A stretch of DNA of 64,000 bases from Coprinus comatus (lineage: Eukaryota; Basidiomycota; Agaricomycetes; Agaricales; Agaricaceae). Position 1 is the first letter of the stretch; the number at the start of each line of letters is the position of its first letter. The stretch is taken from NCBI GenBank assembly GCA_034638255.1, contig JAWPGT010000001.1, forward strand, positions 62,001 through 126,000. Direction: 5' to 3'. The notes beneath the pieces were generated by a model. The model searched no databases. It worked only from the letters and a program-made list of their open reading frames with translations, and had not been told where the DNA came from. Positions 11,641 to 23,679 of this stretch are shown here, piece after piece. The position numbers and the translations under genes are program-made.

Positions 11641-12977
11641 ATGGATAAACAAGCCGACATTAGGGAGAACATCGTTATTGCGGGGTTGGGTGCTGCTGGA
11701 GCTCGACTTGCAAATTTACTTCTCAAGTCGTTGGACAAAAAAAGATACAACGTTGTTGTCACCAACCCTCGGCCTTTTTATATCTTATATCCCGCCACAG
11801 CTCGGCTTATTGTGTCAGACGTAGATGATTTGCAAGAGAAGGTGTTTATACCCATAGAAGCTATTTTGAAAGGGAAAGGGAAATTCATCCAAGCCAAAGT
11901 GGCAGGATTCAGTGAATATGAAGATAGGAAGGGGGGATTAGTGAAATTGGACAACGGGGAGTCCGTGGAATATAGGGTATTGGTGCTTTCCACTGGAGCG
12001 TCCTGGGACCACCCATTAAACATTCCAGAGAGTAAGGAAGATATTAACGAATGGTTGGCTAAGTCGAGGGATCGATTCGAGAAGGCCGAAAGTGTAATCC
12101 TGGTTGGTGCAGGTGCGGTCGGAGCTGGTGAGTTTTGTTATCTGTGTGTCATAAATATGTCTTCTAATCGAACGTGATAGAACTTGCTGGAGAAATCTTA
12201 GATGTCTGGCCTGTGAGTACTAGTTGACCTCCAAGGACATTCGTTGTGCTGATAACATATGTGCAGAAAAAACAGGTCACTATTGTTCATGGAGACTCGC
12301 TTCCCATAAATGCAGCGTATCCTGACAAGTTCCGTCGCGCAGTGGCATCCAGTTTGAAGGCACGGGGCGTGGAGCTGATACTTGGGGATTATTTAGACGC
12401 AATCCCAGCGGAAGGTGTTACAGAAGTTGTGACCCGTAATGGACGCAAACTCAAAGGTGACTTGATCGTAAGTATTGTTATGATTTTTCGCGGTTGATTG
12501 TGCCAATTGGTATCACAGCTTTCCACACGTGGGCAACAATTCAACACGGGATTCATCGGAGCGTCCTTGGGCAAGGAAGTGTTGAGTGCACGCGGATTGG
12601 TGAATATCGAGAAGACATTCCAGGTTCAGAAGAGGAAGGATGTGTTTGCCATCGGTGACATCATTGAAGTGGCTGAGCAAAAGCAGACAGCCAAGGCAAA
12701 CAAGCATGCTGAGCTGGCGGCCAAAAATATCGTCGCTCATTTAGAAGGCCGAGCGCTTGCAGAGTATAAGGGGCAGCCAGAGATGATTGTTGTGACAAAT
12801 GGCAGGGTGAGCCACGATGTTCGGTTGACATTATGTTTACGATAACTTACGGCAATATAGAGTGGAGGAGTGGCATATCTGGGCATTTTGTGGGGAATTG
12901 TGCTTGGGGACTGGTTCGTGTGGCTAGTAAAGGCACGAACACTGCTTGTAGATATGTTGTCAGCGCTTGTAGTATAG
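11641..12977 (+). CDS. AMID/FSP1-like FAD/NAD(P)H oxidoreductase (tandem copy 2)
   Basis: Tandem paralogue of the preceding flavoprotein, 228 nt downstream. It has AGLGAAGARLA (FAD), VGAGAVGAELAG after splicing (NADH-binding) and FAIGDIIEV. Exon order mirrors copy 1: the small ELAGEILDVWP exon, the KKQVTIVHGD exon, and the LSTRGQQFN exon after an intron near 12470-12518. The last exon begins SGGVAYLGILWG and ends ALVV at the stop 12975-12977. That last exon is strongly hydrophobic with tryptophans, so it looks like a membrane-contacting tail. Shared intron positions show that the pair arose by gene duplication. The substrate is unknown; a quinone is inferred from the family. Confidence 0.85.
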
Positions 12978-13023
12978 TTGTCACTCTGCTCCTTACGACA
13001 ATCTCACGACTTCTCACGACTCG

Positions 13024-15221
13024 AATGCTCTCCTTCTATCCCTTTTCTTCTTTGCCCCAGAACCAGGATTCTCAGCAGCCTACATCATTACCACCAGCTG
13101 AAGCTCGTCGCTCTTTACGAAAAGAGGGCCACTTCATCGTCACCCATGGCCGACGGCATCATTCATATGATAATGAGAAGGCTCCATACCCCCTGTCTTA
13201 CGATCGCTCGATCCTTGAACTGTTAGTGGCCCCTATCCTAAACAGCACTGTTATTTACTGTTCCAAGAGAGGCACTAGAAAACAAACTAACCCAGCATCT
13301 ACGCAATTCTATATCCTATGTCAATTTCGGGCAGCATCCCAAGCGGGTACTTGATCTTGGGTGTGGGGTATGCATATCCCTTCTTGGAACATAGCTTGTG
13401 TTTGTTGATAACCTTCTCCATGTGCAGCTGGGAACGTGGGTGATTGAGGCTGCGAAAGAATGGCCTCATACTGAGTTTGTGAGCCTTGAACTACCTTGCT
13501 CAGCACTTTGTTGACGTGGGGCAGGTTGGGTTCGATTTGATGAATGTTCAGATACCTCTGAAGGTGTTGGAAGATCGACTTTCAAAGCGTATAGAGTGGA
13601 AACACGGGAATTTGTGAGTAACTATATGGCCAAGCCCACCGGGATTTGAAATGCTTATTTGATTTTCTGTCCCAGTTTGACGACCAGATTACCATTTGAA
13701 GATGATGAATTTGACCATATACATGTATCAATGATAGCCAGAGGTGTACCGGAAAATAAGGTGAGTACATTTCTCTGTATATTGGTTCTACAGCTAATCA
13801 CCTAGCATTTAGTGGGGAAACCTTTTCGAGGTGAGTGGAATACTCAAATTATCCAAGGTGGAGCTTGACATCCCCGACATCATAGGAAATCAACAGAGTC
13901 CTTGCCCCAGGCGGTTCATGTGAAGTAATTGAAGACGGTAAGTGACTTATGCTCCAAAGCGACCACATACCTATACTTTTTTCCAGATGTTGTATTTCCT
14001 ATACTCCCCCGCTGGTTTACCCAAGCTTTACGGTCCAAACCTAAAAACACTACCGTCCATCTGCCTGACGGCACCAATCGTGGATACCCCATTCCCCCTA
14101 GTAAAAAATCTCCAGACGCGTTGCGTCATGATCATGCCCTGTTAGAGTCTTTGTGTAATGCTGTATATGAACAACGTTTTATTAACCTCAATCCAACTGG
14201 TGAGTTGAACCGTAATCCAAAAGAATCTTGACACTAACATCCAATATACAAGCTTTGTTACCCAGTTATTTCACGACATATTTCCGCCAAGTCACACTTG
14301 GCCCAGTTGTACACTTTCCTATGCCTCCCTTGGCTCCCCTGCAACCGCTACCCCCTCAGATCATCACCACCTATGTGTTTGAGCCAGATTCTGATACCCT
14401 TAATACCCGGAAGTCTACATTCTACCCGACAGTAGTTCCTATGAACCGACCTGCTTCCAATTCGGTTTCATCGACTGCGACCGTGTCTTCTACTAATACA
14501 ATCACAACCAATGATTCTGTTTCTATTACAGAAACCTCGAACACTTCTGTAACCTCTGTAAGCGAGGCTTCACCTACGCTTATCACTGACCCAAATCAAA
14601 ATATCGCAACTACAAATCCCGAGGATGAAGAGCCTGAAGATCCTGAATTTATACCTGAACTACCTATCAAAAATTTCATGCTAGGCGATTCTCTCGGCGA
14701 TAATGAAACTGTGACACTTCCGCAACAGCTGTTTCCGACGGAGCGGTTGACTAATCTCAGTGCACGGTCTTTGGCAATGCAGCTATATCGCTCCTGTCAG
14801 ACTGTACTGGGTTGCCAAGAAGCGATGTGGGAGGAGTTGACGGACAGAATTCGAGACAGGCCGGAAGATTTGATACCATATGGGTGGGAGGATGATGATG
14901 AACTCGAAGAATTACAGGGCAGGAGTCGATTTGACAAGTTAATTGAGAGGTTTAAAAAGTGGGTTCAGAGTTTTGTAGGATTAATGTATCCGCTGATTTG
15001 AGCGTTATTACAGAGACATGCATTTACGAATTTCATTCTGGTATTCACTAACTACGGATTACAATTGGCCTCTTCCGGAACGTGAGCCTTTGACCAAGGC
15101 AGAATTGGTGGAAGAAGAGCGTGTTCGAGCGAATATGCTGGAGGCTAGGAAAGAGGCGAAGCGTGAAGACTTCTTGGTACCGACTCGTTCAGTGCGGGTG
15201 CTTGTTGGATATAAGTTATAA
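13024..15221 (+). CDS. SAM-dependent methyltransferase domain protein
   Basis: A class I SAM methyltransferase with a long fungal-specific C-terminal half. Exons join in frame to give motif I RVLDLGCGLGTW (split by an intron after LGCG at about 13370) and an acidic loop FVGFDL. FDHIHVSMIARG (motif IV) and LAPGGSCEVIEDD (motif V) follow. The C-terminal part holds a Thr/Ser-rich stretch and an acidic block (EDEEPEDPEF). The last exon (about 15010-15221) is helical and charged and ends SVRVLVGYKL. The ATG at 13024 (MLSFYPFSSLPQ) lies only 46 nt past the stop of the upstream flavoprotein. There are about eight introns. Nothing in the sequence tells the methyl acceptor. Confidence 0.8.
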
Positions 15222-15352
15222 GTAGATTGATGTTGATATATAATTTGTTACATGTTAAATGTTCAGATAACAAGATGGGTTTGTTTGTCCTTTATTTGTC
15301 CCATTTTTTTTCTAGTCATCAATCATCACATTCAGCAGCCCTCCGCCGTTGG

Positions 15353-18300
15353 ATGGCTGCACCCACTTCTCATGCAACTCCCACCAAGGCATCTCCACGC
15401 AAAAAGTCAGACAAAAACATGACCTCAAAGAAGGGAAAGGCAAAGGAAATCCCTGCAAAGTCTCCAGCAAAATCCATACAACATGCTCCACTTTGGGATG
15501 GCAAAGAACGTCTTTGGGAGTGGGCCTCCATTACGTCGCCAGCTGCAAGTAAAGTTCCTCCAGTATTCACAAAGGATGGAAGGTCAGTCTCCTAAATGTC
15601 CAAAAAAAGTTGTGTAACAGGAGTTCATGCGATCTACCACCAGTTATTTCTTTTCACTCGTTGGTTCATCCGTACATATATATTCAGTCGCAACTGGCCA
15701 GATTGTCTCCACACTAATGGCACCAAGGGAAAAAACACCCGAAAACCAAAAGACAAATGATTCCTTTTCTTGTGCGATCCTCAACCCGCATAATCCGTTC
15801 CAGTTGATTACGGGTTCGTTGGATGGCTCTCTGATGATTTGGGACTTTTTGGATGGGACATTGTTGAAGACGATCGATGTAGCACAACCTATACAGCTTA
15901 TCTGTGCGCATGAGCTATTCAAGGACCATGTTTTTGTTGCTGTATCTCGGCCTTTGAGCAAAACCGGTATGCCTTGTTTCACTATGGTTTCGAGTCTGGT
16001 TATTGACCCTGTGTAGACAACAACGCTGTGATCTTGCGTGTATCATTAACAGCTATTGATTCATCGACAAATTCCACTTCATTACGCTCTGCTGATGTAT
16101 CACCTGTGGGAAAGACAAGGTTACCTACCGGACTTGCAATTTCCGCAAATGGTGCTTGGCTGGTAGCTACGGCGGGTCACAAAGTCTATGTAGCCAAGAC
16201 TGCAGCTTTAGCAGCCGGATTCACTAAATATGTCTCCCCAGAAAGACTAACATGTTTGGCGTTCCATCCATCGGAAGAATATTTTGCTACCGGCGATGAT
16301 ACAGGTGTTATACGATTGTGGTATTGTTTGAATGATAACCTTGCAACACAAGCACGAGGAGTTGAGAAAAAAACGCAAACTTCTGCTATGCACTGGCACG
16401 CACACGCTGTATCGGCATTGGAGTTCACTGGGAATGGTGCTTACTTGTTGAGTGGAGGAGAAGAAGCTGTATTGGTTATCTGGCAATTGCACACAGGAAA
16501 GAAGGAGTTTGTACCTCGTGTGGGCTCCCCTATCAATACGATTTCTCTTGGAAAGGTGAAGAGTGGTGCAGAGGAGTATTTACTGGGTTTGGCGGATGCA
16601 ACATATCTGTTCGTGAATGCTGCGAGTTTGAAAATTTCGAGGAGTTATGCGCGAGTGAAGATTGGTAAGTCATTTTTATGCTGAGGTTACGACATGATTT
16701 GACGGTTATCTATAGATCCTGCATATGTTAGTGATCCTTCGCCTTCAAGAGCCTTGTCTACACCTCTTGCTGTCCACACACTATCATCGACAGTTCTTCT
16801 TCCTTCTTCCCACCCATCCTCACTTCAAATTTATTCCCCTTTTACATCGACCCTCATTTCGGAACTCGAAATATCCCCATCTAACCGTGTGTCGCGTAGA
16901 GATGAAAAACCTGTGGAACATTCTCGAGTAGAGCACTGTGTGATCTCATCCTCTGGTCTTTGGATGGCAACAAGTCGATGTTCGAGATGGTAACAGAGAC
17001 TCTAGAACTGAAGTCTATCTCAAATTTTGGTCTTGGAATACTAAGACTGGGGTGTGGACTTTGAACACAAGGATCGACAAACCTCACGGGGATAAGAAGA
17101 TTAGTTCTGTAGTCTTCAATCCTTGTCAAGTTGACGGCATGCCATTGCAGTGGTCAGTGTTGGAGATGATGGGATTGTCAAAGTCTGGAAAGTGAGAAGC
17201 CGTGAGATGAAAAATGGAGAACGAGAAGGTACGTTTGATAATCTTCACGGAGTTTGTGACGAGACGACCTAACATAGTGTATTTTCAGAATTTTGGATTA
17301 CGAGAGCAACCTTGAAGTACCGTAACGAGAAACCTAGATCTTCTGAATGGTCATATGATGGCTCGTTACTCGCCGTTACTTACGAGTCTTGTGTTGTCGT
17401 TTACGAAACCTCGATTTATGTGGTCCTACAAACAGTCATGTCTCCTGAGTGCACTGATCCCCGGGCCGTTCATTTTGTCGGTGCGGGAGGAAGGAACATG
17501 CTTGTCAGTGGAGAGTCTGAGTTGGTTCTTTGGGATATTATTGAACAAAATGGTGAGCTCAAGTCGCAACTCGCCCAATATGCCATTGATAACCATATTT
17601 GCAGTGTTGTGGCATTGTACTACTGATAACAAAATCCAGTCGATAACCCCACACCCTTCCGGCTCATCTTTCAGTGTCTTCGAGGAACTTCAAGACGGCG
17701 CGCAAACTCGAGTTTCCACCTTCTCAGTTGAATTTTCCGTACCCATTAATATCCACTTACTGCCTTTCGGACTTCGAACAAAAGCATGGTACCCTAACGT
17801 GACCCAACCTTCCCATTCCTCTTTCCTCGGCATCAACACCAACTGGAGTCTTGTTGCATTTGGCGATTCAGTCAATCTTTTGAAAGAAGATGTTTCCGCG
17901 AAGGAAATTTCATCCGATGCGACAATTCGTAAACCAACCTTACTCCAGGATATATTTGGTGCCTCTGCTTTCACTGATCCTGCAGAAGTATCGCTGGCAC
18001 CTGCGCAATCCAAATATTCTGAGGTCGTAATATCTACTAAATCGGCAGACGAGATTTTCGATAACCCTGCGTATTTGACACCAGCATTAGATGTGTTCTA
18101 TGATTCGTTGATACATACATATCTGAAGAAGAAGGTTGCAGAGGTTTCATCGTCACCTATACCTGACTCTATGGATATGGATGTTGATGAAGAAGAAAAA
18201 ATAGTGGAGGAGGAAAAGCAGGCTGCAGAAACTAATGTTTCTGTTCGTACGGTTACTGCAGTGGAGATAAAGGATCTTGTAGGGTTGTTCAGACAACATG

Positions 18301-18587
18301 CTATTCAAGGTAAATTCTAATGTGAAACAAGATGCATATATGCATAATAATTAACTTCGAATTTAACAGACCGATCGCTTACCACAAAACCCATAAAAAT
18401 GAACGGAAAACATGTCAACGGCGTTCGAGATCCAACTACACCCACTCCCCGACCTTTAACAAAAACCATATCTAATGGGAACACAGTACCTAAATCCAAA
18501 ACCATATCTGCTCCCTCCAAAAATATATCTGATTCTAGTCCAATGTCACCCCTTCTGACAAATGGACGAAAACGCAAAAAGCCTTGA
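15353..18587 (+). CDS. UTP17: Utp17/WDR75-like small-subunit processome WD40 protein
   Basis: A WD40 protein of the t-UTP/UTP-A subcomplex, which links rDNA transcription to early 18S pre-rRNA processing in the nucleolus. The ATG at 15353 starts a Lys/Ser/Pro-rich leader. WD-type repeats follow: GSLDGSLMIWDF, ATGDDTGVIRLWY, LSGGEEAVLVIWQL, and further blades to about 17600. The C-terminal half contains the LLQDIFGASAFTDPAE segment characteristic of WDR75/Nan1, an acidic stretch (MDMDVDEEEK), and a Lys-rich end RKRKKP. There are several introns of about 50 nt (for example near 15600, 15970-16020, 16670-16720, 17230-17290, 17545-17605 and 18310-18370). The length is normal for the family. Confidence 0.88.
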
Positions 18588-19075
18588 TTTTTAAAGTGCT
18601 TAAAAAGGTTCCCGGGGGTAGTTAATTCTTTTTCTTTCCCTTGGACTAGGTATTAGTTAATTTGCATTTGTGTTATATATAACAGTCGTTCTTTCTTTGC
18701 ACAATTTTGTATCGTTACAATGGTACATATCTAATTATGATGCACAGCAAGTCACCCAGATTATTGGCGATTTTTTTATTTATTGGCAGACGAAGATGAA
18801 CTTTGAAAGCAAGAATGATATGTATTAGCATGAGCATGGACATGAACGAGCGAGAATAGCAAAAGCGTAAAAAAAAAAAAAGCAAGGAAAACATGGCGGA
18901 AAAATAGCACTTATCACGGGCGAGTAGAATAATTGGAAAGTTCGAAAACAAAGCAAAAAAAAAACATAGATATCGAACTGGAAAAATGCATGTGAAATGG
19001 AGAGGTGATGATGGTCCACCAGGGATTTCCGGGTACCCAAAGTGATTGAATAGAAGGGGGGTGAAAAGGGGTATA
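18588..19075. other. convergent 3' intergenic region
   Basis: 488 nt between the stops of Utp17 (plus) and the F-box gene (minus). It is A/T-rich with A-runs at about 18870-18884 and 18955-18964. These fit 3' UTRs and polyadenylation regions. I see no gene. Confidence 0.5.
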
Positions 19076-20959
19076 TCACAAAAGGAGTTGTTCCTCATCG
19101 AGCACTTTCGAAGGATAACAGTCCGTAATAACGTGACTGACAAAGTTCTTGAGTTCTTCACGTTTGACAACATCGACACAATCATAGTAAGCCTTATCAA
19201 TATAGACTTTCTCCAAAATAAACCCAACGTGGGCTCGCCTGCTCAAGAAGTCGGAAATACATTCCGGAGGTGTGTAACACACATCAAGGCAGTTAAGGTG
19301 AGGAAAGAGGATATGGGTTGGATCGGTGATGATATTATCGATGAGAGACGGATATTCAGTGCTGGTTGTTGGATCTAATTTGAATGCTTCCCAAATGGCA
19401 GAATTCATGTGGGTGATACGAAGAAACCTGACTTCAGGCATAGAAGCGAACCAACGAAGGAGAGCCATCGTGGTTTGTTCACTTTTCTCGAGCTCGATTG
19501 AAATCAGGCTCAGCAATCGAACCTTTGGGAATTGTCCTGTTAACTCGTCAAAGAGTTGCGAATAGTCCTCGCCAGTAAACCCGTATAAAGCAAGCTCCTT
19601 GACGTCAGGTGCTTGAATTGCTGAGATAACAAATTGGGCATAACTGAGAGCAAAGTCGGCAAGAATAAGACTACGGAGTTTGGGTAAAGCAACTGAATGG
19701 TGGATGTCTGTTATTGGGCGCCACTTTGGACCAGCACCGTGTAAAATGAGACGATCGAGGTCAGGACATCGATTCAGGATATCGCGGAATAGTTCCATGT
19801 CGGGTGCCGAGTCTAATGGTATTCTTCGAATGTCGAGAGTGGTGAGGTCTTGTATTTTACTCTTGGCCCAGTCTATCCGGATACCGGAAACGGTCAAGTG
19901 GCGGAGAAAAGGTGCATTTGCACCTCCAAGGAGAGCAATTGGGTCAGAATCGGAATCCATACCATTGGGATGAACATAAGGTGGACCGGGTCGATAAATC
20001 TCAAGACGACGAAGATTGCAAGGAATATTTTGGGTACCAAAGGCTGCTAGCCAGCGAAGTACAACACAGCTAAGCTCCCAATCGCGAATTGATATGCTGA
20101 AGGTTCGTAACTGCTTCATTCTGGGTGTCAAAACGGCCAGAATCTCGTCCAGGATATCTGCCGTTATTGGGTGCAAGGCTTCATCCGTAATACGGATATC
20201 AATGGGTGCGGCATTGCATCTTTGTACAGCCAGCTTGGAAATATAGAGGGCGGAAGGTGACTCTGTCATATACTTGAAGCTATTCCACAGAGTAGGGTCA
20301 TGAATGACGAGTTGTCTCCAGTGACTACAAGTCTTTGCAAGTTTCATACGAGAAACCATACTCTCCTTGGGTGTCTTGGATGACCAAACGACCATGTGAA
20401 AGATATTGCTGATAATTTCATTGGGAAGGTCGTTCATTCTGAAGGTTCTCCAGAAACGGATAGAAAAGTCAAGGCGAGCAAGTAGGAGTAATTCATCCAG
20501 AGGAGTGTGGACTACAGGATGTAATCTCCTTGCAGCTTCTTCGAGGATATATATGACTGCCAGGCGTCGTTTGGTGTCGTTCCTATATCGCGATTGTTCT
20601 TGTGGTAGAAGTCGACGGGGTGACCACGGAAGAATGATTTCCGCGTGAATACGCCTGCTCAGTTCCACCCAGTCCTGTGTCGAGTGCCGCTTCCCGTGAA
20701 TCTGTCGCGTAGGTATGCTCCTCATCAATTCCTCCAACTCATCCACCAACCGGGACCCAGGAGTGGTGCGGAGATATGTACGCATAGCAGAGGGATCCGA
20801 GCTTCGCTGTACTAGACCTTCCAGTGGCGCGTTGAGAGAGGGCGGAAGCAGGGAGTATATGGAGGTTGGTCTATGCAATTTCTGGGGCATAGAAGGGACA
20901 GCATCCGAGAATACCAGCCCAGCAGAAAAGGGGGTATATGTGTAGAGCTGGGCAAACAT
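19076..20959 (-). CDS. F-box protein with LRR-like C-terminus
   Basis: An intronless 627-residue reading frame. An F-box lies near residues 178-230: NDLPNEIISNIFHMVVW, then KLAKTCSHWRQLVIHDPTLWNS. This is the layout of the large Agaricomycete F-box families, which act as SCF ubiquitin-ligase substrate adaptors. The rest shows irregular leucine-rich repeat spacing (LTTLDIRRIPL, CPDLDRLILHGAG, LPKLRSLILADFAL, VKELALYGF) and ends in a PEVRFLRITHM-type block. The substrate is unknown. The start at 20959 is the first ATG; a later start at about 20890 (MPQKLHRPTS) is possible. Confidence 0.85.
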   Translation of the reverse strand: MFAQLYTYTPFSAGLVFSDAVPSMPQKLHRPTSIYSLLPPSLNAPLEGLVQRSSDPSAMRTYLRTTPGSRLVDELEELMRSIPTRQIHGKRHSTQDWVELSRRIHAEIILPWSPRRLLPQEQSRYRNDTKRRLAVIYILEEAARRLHPVVHTPLDELLLLARLDFSIRFWRTFRMNDLPNEIISNIFHMVVWSSKTPKESMVSRMKLAKTCSHWRQLVIHDPTLWNSFKYMTESPSALYISKLAVQRCNAAPIDIRITDEALHPITADILDEILAVLTPRMKQLRTFSISIRDWELSCVVLRWLAAFGTQNIPCNLRRLEIYRPGPPYVHPNGMDSDSDPIALLGGANAPFLRHLTVSGIRIDWAKSKIQDLTTLDIRRIPLDSAPDMELFRDILNRCPDLDRLILHGAGPKWRPITDIHHSVALPKLRSLILADFALSYAQFVISAIQAPDVKELALYGFTGEDYSQLFDELTGQFPKVRLLSLISIELEKSEQTTMALLRWFASMPEVRFLRITHMNSAIWEAFKLDPTTSTEYPSLIDNIITDPTHILFPHLNCLDVCYTPPECISDFLSRRAHVGFILEKVYIDKAYYDCVDVVKREELKNFVSHVITDCYPSKVLDEEQLLL

Positions 20960-21657
20960 GGAAATCTGACATTATGTGGAAAGAGCCGATTATCAGGCTG
21001 AGCGAACGGCAAGAGCAAAAGACGCACCATGGGGACAATGCAACAAAGTAGAACGCCCCTTTGGACTTGTCTGATATGGGCAGAGAAGGATGGCCAAAAA
21101 GACGTCGGAATCAGGTTGGACGAGCTAGGTGAGACGGTACAAGTAAATAGTGGACCCACAAGAACACATAGGAAGTTACCTGATTGGGTGGGGAAAGATT
21201 TGAGGGGGTCAAGCGTAGAGAGGATGCTTTATAGGAGGGTAGTAGCCTGCCCATCTCGTAACTCCGGAAAGGCTCGAGTGAAGAATTTGTGATTCCAAAT
21301 CTGACATCACCCAGGAAACTTCCGATCACAGTCTTCCACTACACCCAACATATCACATCCACAATTCCACAACAATTCCTACCATTGTCTCCTACTCCAC
21401 AAAAAACACACAGCTAACTATTGTGAGCAATTGCGATCGCATTGGGGGTACACTGCTAGCGTAAAATCCACTTCCCTCGTTAGGTATCACATCCCAGAGC
21501 CAAAACTAATTTGGTTTCACGTGGCTTCTCTTATCCGACCCTCGCTAATATCACACATCAGCTACATCAGAGGTGATACATATATATTTAACTCATACAA
21601 CAGCAGTTACAAGTACAATGTTTCGCATTACAACAAGTGAAACGCACTGCGCTGGCC
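20960..21657. other. intergenic region upstream of the F-box gene
   Basis: About 700 nt between two minus-strand genes. It contains the F-box promoter and the 3' flank of the PB1/UBA gene. I found no gene. The stretch around 21340-21420 is rich in CA/CAC trinucleotides without a regular period. Confidence 0.4.
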
Positions 21658-23679
21658 TCAATGCCATCCACCAGGAACACTCGATCCAGATGCAACTGGA
21701 GTCTTCGGTACAGCAAGCAAGCCCTCCAGTAGCGTTGTGACAATGTCATCTTCACGATCCTTAGCGATGGCCCCATCACTCGGAAGGAGTCCCTTGATTT
21801 TATCTGGCAAATCTGGGTATGCCCTCTCGGTGAAACCCATCTAAAGTGAAGAGAGTCGTTGGTTCATAGAGCACACAATTTAATAGACTTGACTTACATC
21901 CGTCAACCTTTTGGTGATTCGGTTGACTGCACGCGTGAAGAGATCGTCCGCAACACGTTCATGGCGGCGCGGGAAATGACCATGGTGGGTATTATGTCTT
22001 TGGGGAGCTGATCCAGTTATATTGATTATCTCAAATCCAGGAAACCCATCTCGGGCATTGCTGGCCTTTTGGGGACCATTAGGACTGTAAGAAGTAGAAT
22101 TAGTTAGGAAATGCATCTAGCTCCGAACTGATGCTTACTCCACTCCCTGTTGCTGCAGTTCCTTTTCCTTTTCCTTCCTCGATTCTTCTTTTTGCTGACG
22201 ATAACGATCCTTCTCCAACTGATACACCCGCTTGGCCTCTGCAACTCTAGCTTTTAAATCCTCAGATCGCTCTTCGTTCGAATTACTGGCTGATGGCTCA
22301 AGGTGTCCTGGGGCGGCTGGTCGTGATCGATCAATATCTTGTACTGGAACAGTAGGTGTAGTAAATGGATTCGCCGCCGCCGAGTTCACAACATTGAGTG
22401 CACCGGTTACCGCTGTGGCAACACTGGGTAGTGTCCGCCATGACTGTTGGCTATTGAAGGGAAATTTTTCTCTGAGAGGAGGGCCAGATGGGAGAGGGAT
22501 AGAAGATTCATCAAGTTTTTGCTCCCGCGTGTTGCTATCCGAAACGACATTGCCACCAGTGCTGGGATTTGTGTTGCCTATTCCGGTCGCAGCCTGAACC
22601 TGAGAGAAAGTACGTAGCACTCCTGCTAGTGCTTCTGTTACACGCCTGCCAGCTTGTTCTTCGATAGTTCGTCGCCCCTGCTCTGTCAATGCTTCGGTAC
22701 TACGATGAAATTCAGCGGCAGCTTTGGAAATGGCTTCCCTGTGGGCTGTCCAATAAGTTCCGTTTGTGGTGTTGTGCATGATGTTGCGCAAAGATTCCCT
22801 CAGCTCTGGATGGGATGAGACAATACCACTCAATGTCGTCAGGAAGTTCGACACATCATGGGCAAGACTGACAGAAGGTGGTATAGATCTGTCCTGTGCA
22901 GGCGGAGTGTCGAAAGTCGGCAGAGGTGGATCATCGAACGTCTCTCGGTTGTTTTCAGTTCCTTGCTCGCTCTTGATATCCAATGGAGGTGATTTTGGTG
23001 TGCTTTCGGCAGCGACAGGTGTGATCTTCGCAAGAGCTGACCATGAACGTTTTTGAGAACTGACGTCATAGACGTGGACTGGGGGCTTGTCAGCATTGTC
23101 CTCAGCAACAATAGATTGGGTAGAAGAAAAAGAAGTTATAGGCTTTGCTCTACCCTTTCCCTTGTCAGTAGCAGGAGCCCGCTCCGTAGTTTGACTAGCA
23201 GCGTCGTCCTGTCCAAAAATACTCCCAACAGCACTGCGATCCTTGCCTGTTACGCTCCTGCCACTCACGCTCTCGATATAGGCGCTCCTGGTTTCACTAG
23301 CCGGTGTAGAAGAAAGGGCGAGAATTTCCTCGAGCGATGGTATGTTATTGATGGGTTGCCAATCGTCCGCACCAGGTATGTCAACATCAACGAATTGTCC
23401 AAATGTGTTACGGATTTGCGAACGACTACGTAGATTTCGTACGGTAAACTTGATAACCTCCCCTGGAATAAGGGCATAGCGAAAGTAGTCCTGAAGTTCT
23501 TCATCCGTGTTCAATGTGATTTCCTCATTCTCCGTATCAACATATGTTACCCCAACATGCTCCGCTGGAATGGAATAGAAATCGACTATTTTCCCCAATA
23601 GTTCCTTCCAGTTAGGGTTATGGTCGAATGCTATCCTGCGAGTGCAGTTGTCGTATTTGAGTTTGAAGTTTATGGACAT
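21658..23679 (-). CDS. PB1 domain + LIR-like motif + UBA-like protein (p62/NBR1-like half)
   Basis: Likely selective-autophagy receptor component. Residues 1-85 form a PB1 domain. It has a Lys in the first strand (FKLKYD) and an acidic OPCA loop (YVDTENEE..TDEELQDYF), so it may oligomerise through both faces. A long Ser/Thr/Pro-rich linker follows, then a coiled, charged region (KRVYQLEKDRYRQQKEE). Splicing to the next exon (about 21908-22087) gives DGFPGFEIINITG, whose F-E-I-I fits an LC3/Atg8-interacting motif. The last exon continues RLTDMGFTERAYPDLPDKI to DDIVTTLLEGLLA, a UBA-like three-helix end. No ZZ or FW domain is present; those occur in another gene at 61.1-64 kb. The domain calls are by eye. 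Confidence 0.75.

Noticed and set aside
18715..19227. Minus-strand 170-codon frame rich in Phe and Leu
   Set aside because: It is AT-rich 3' intergenic sequence with A-runs read in reverse, it overlaps the end of the F-box gene, and it shows no motif.
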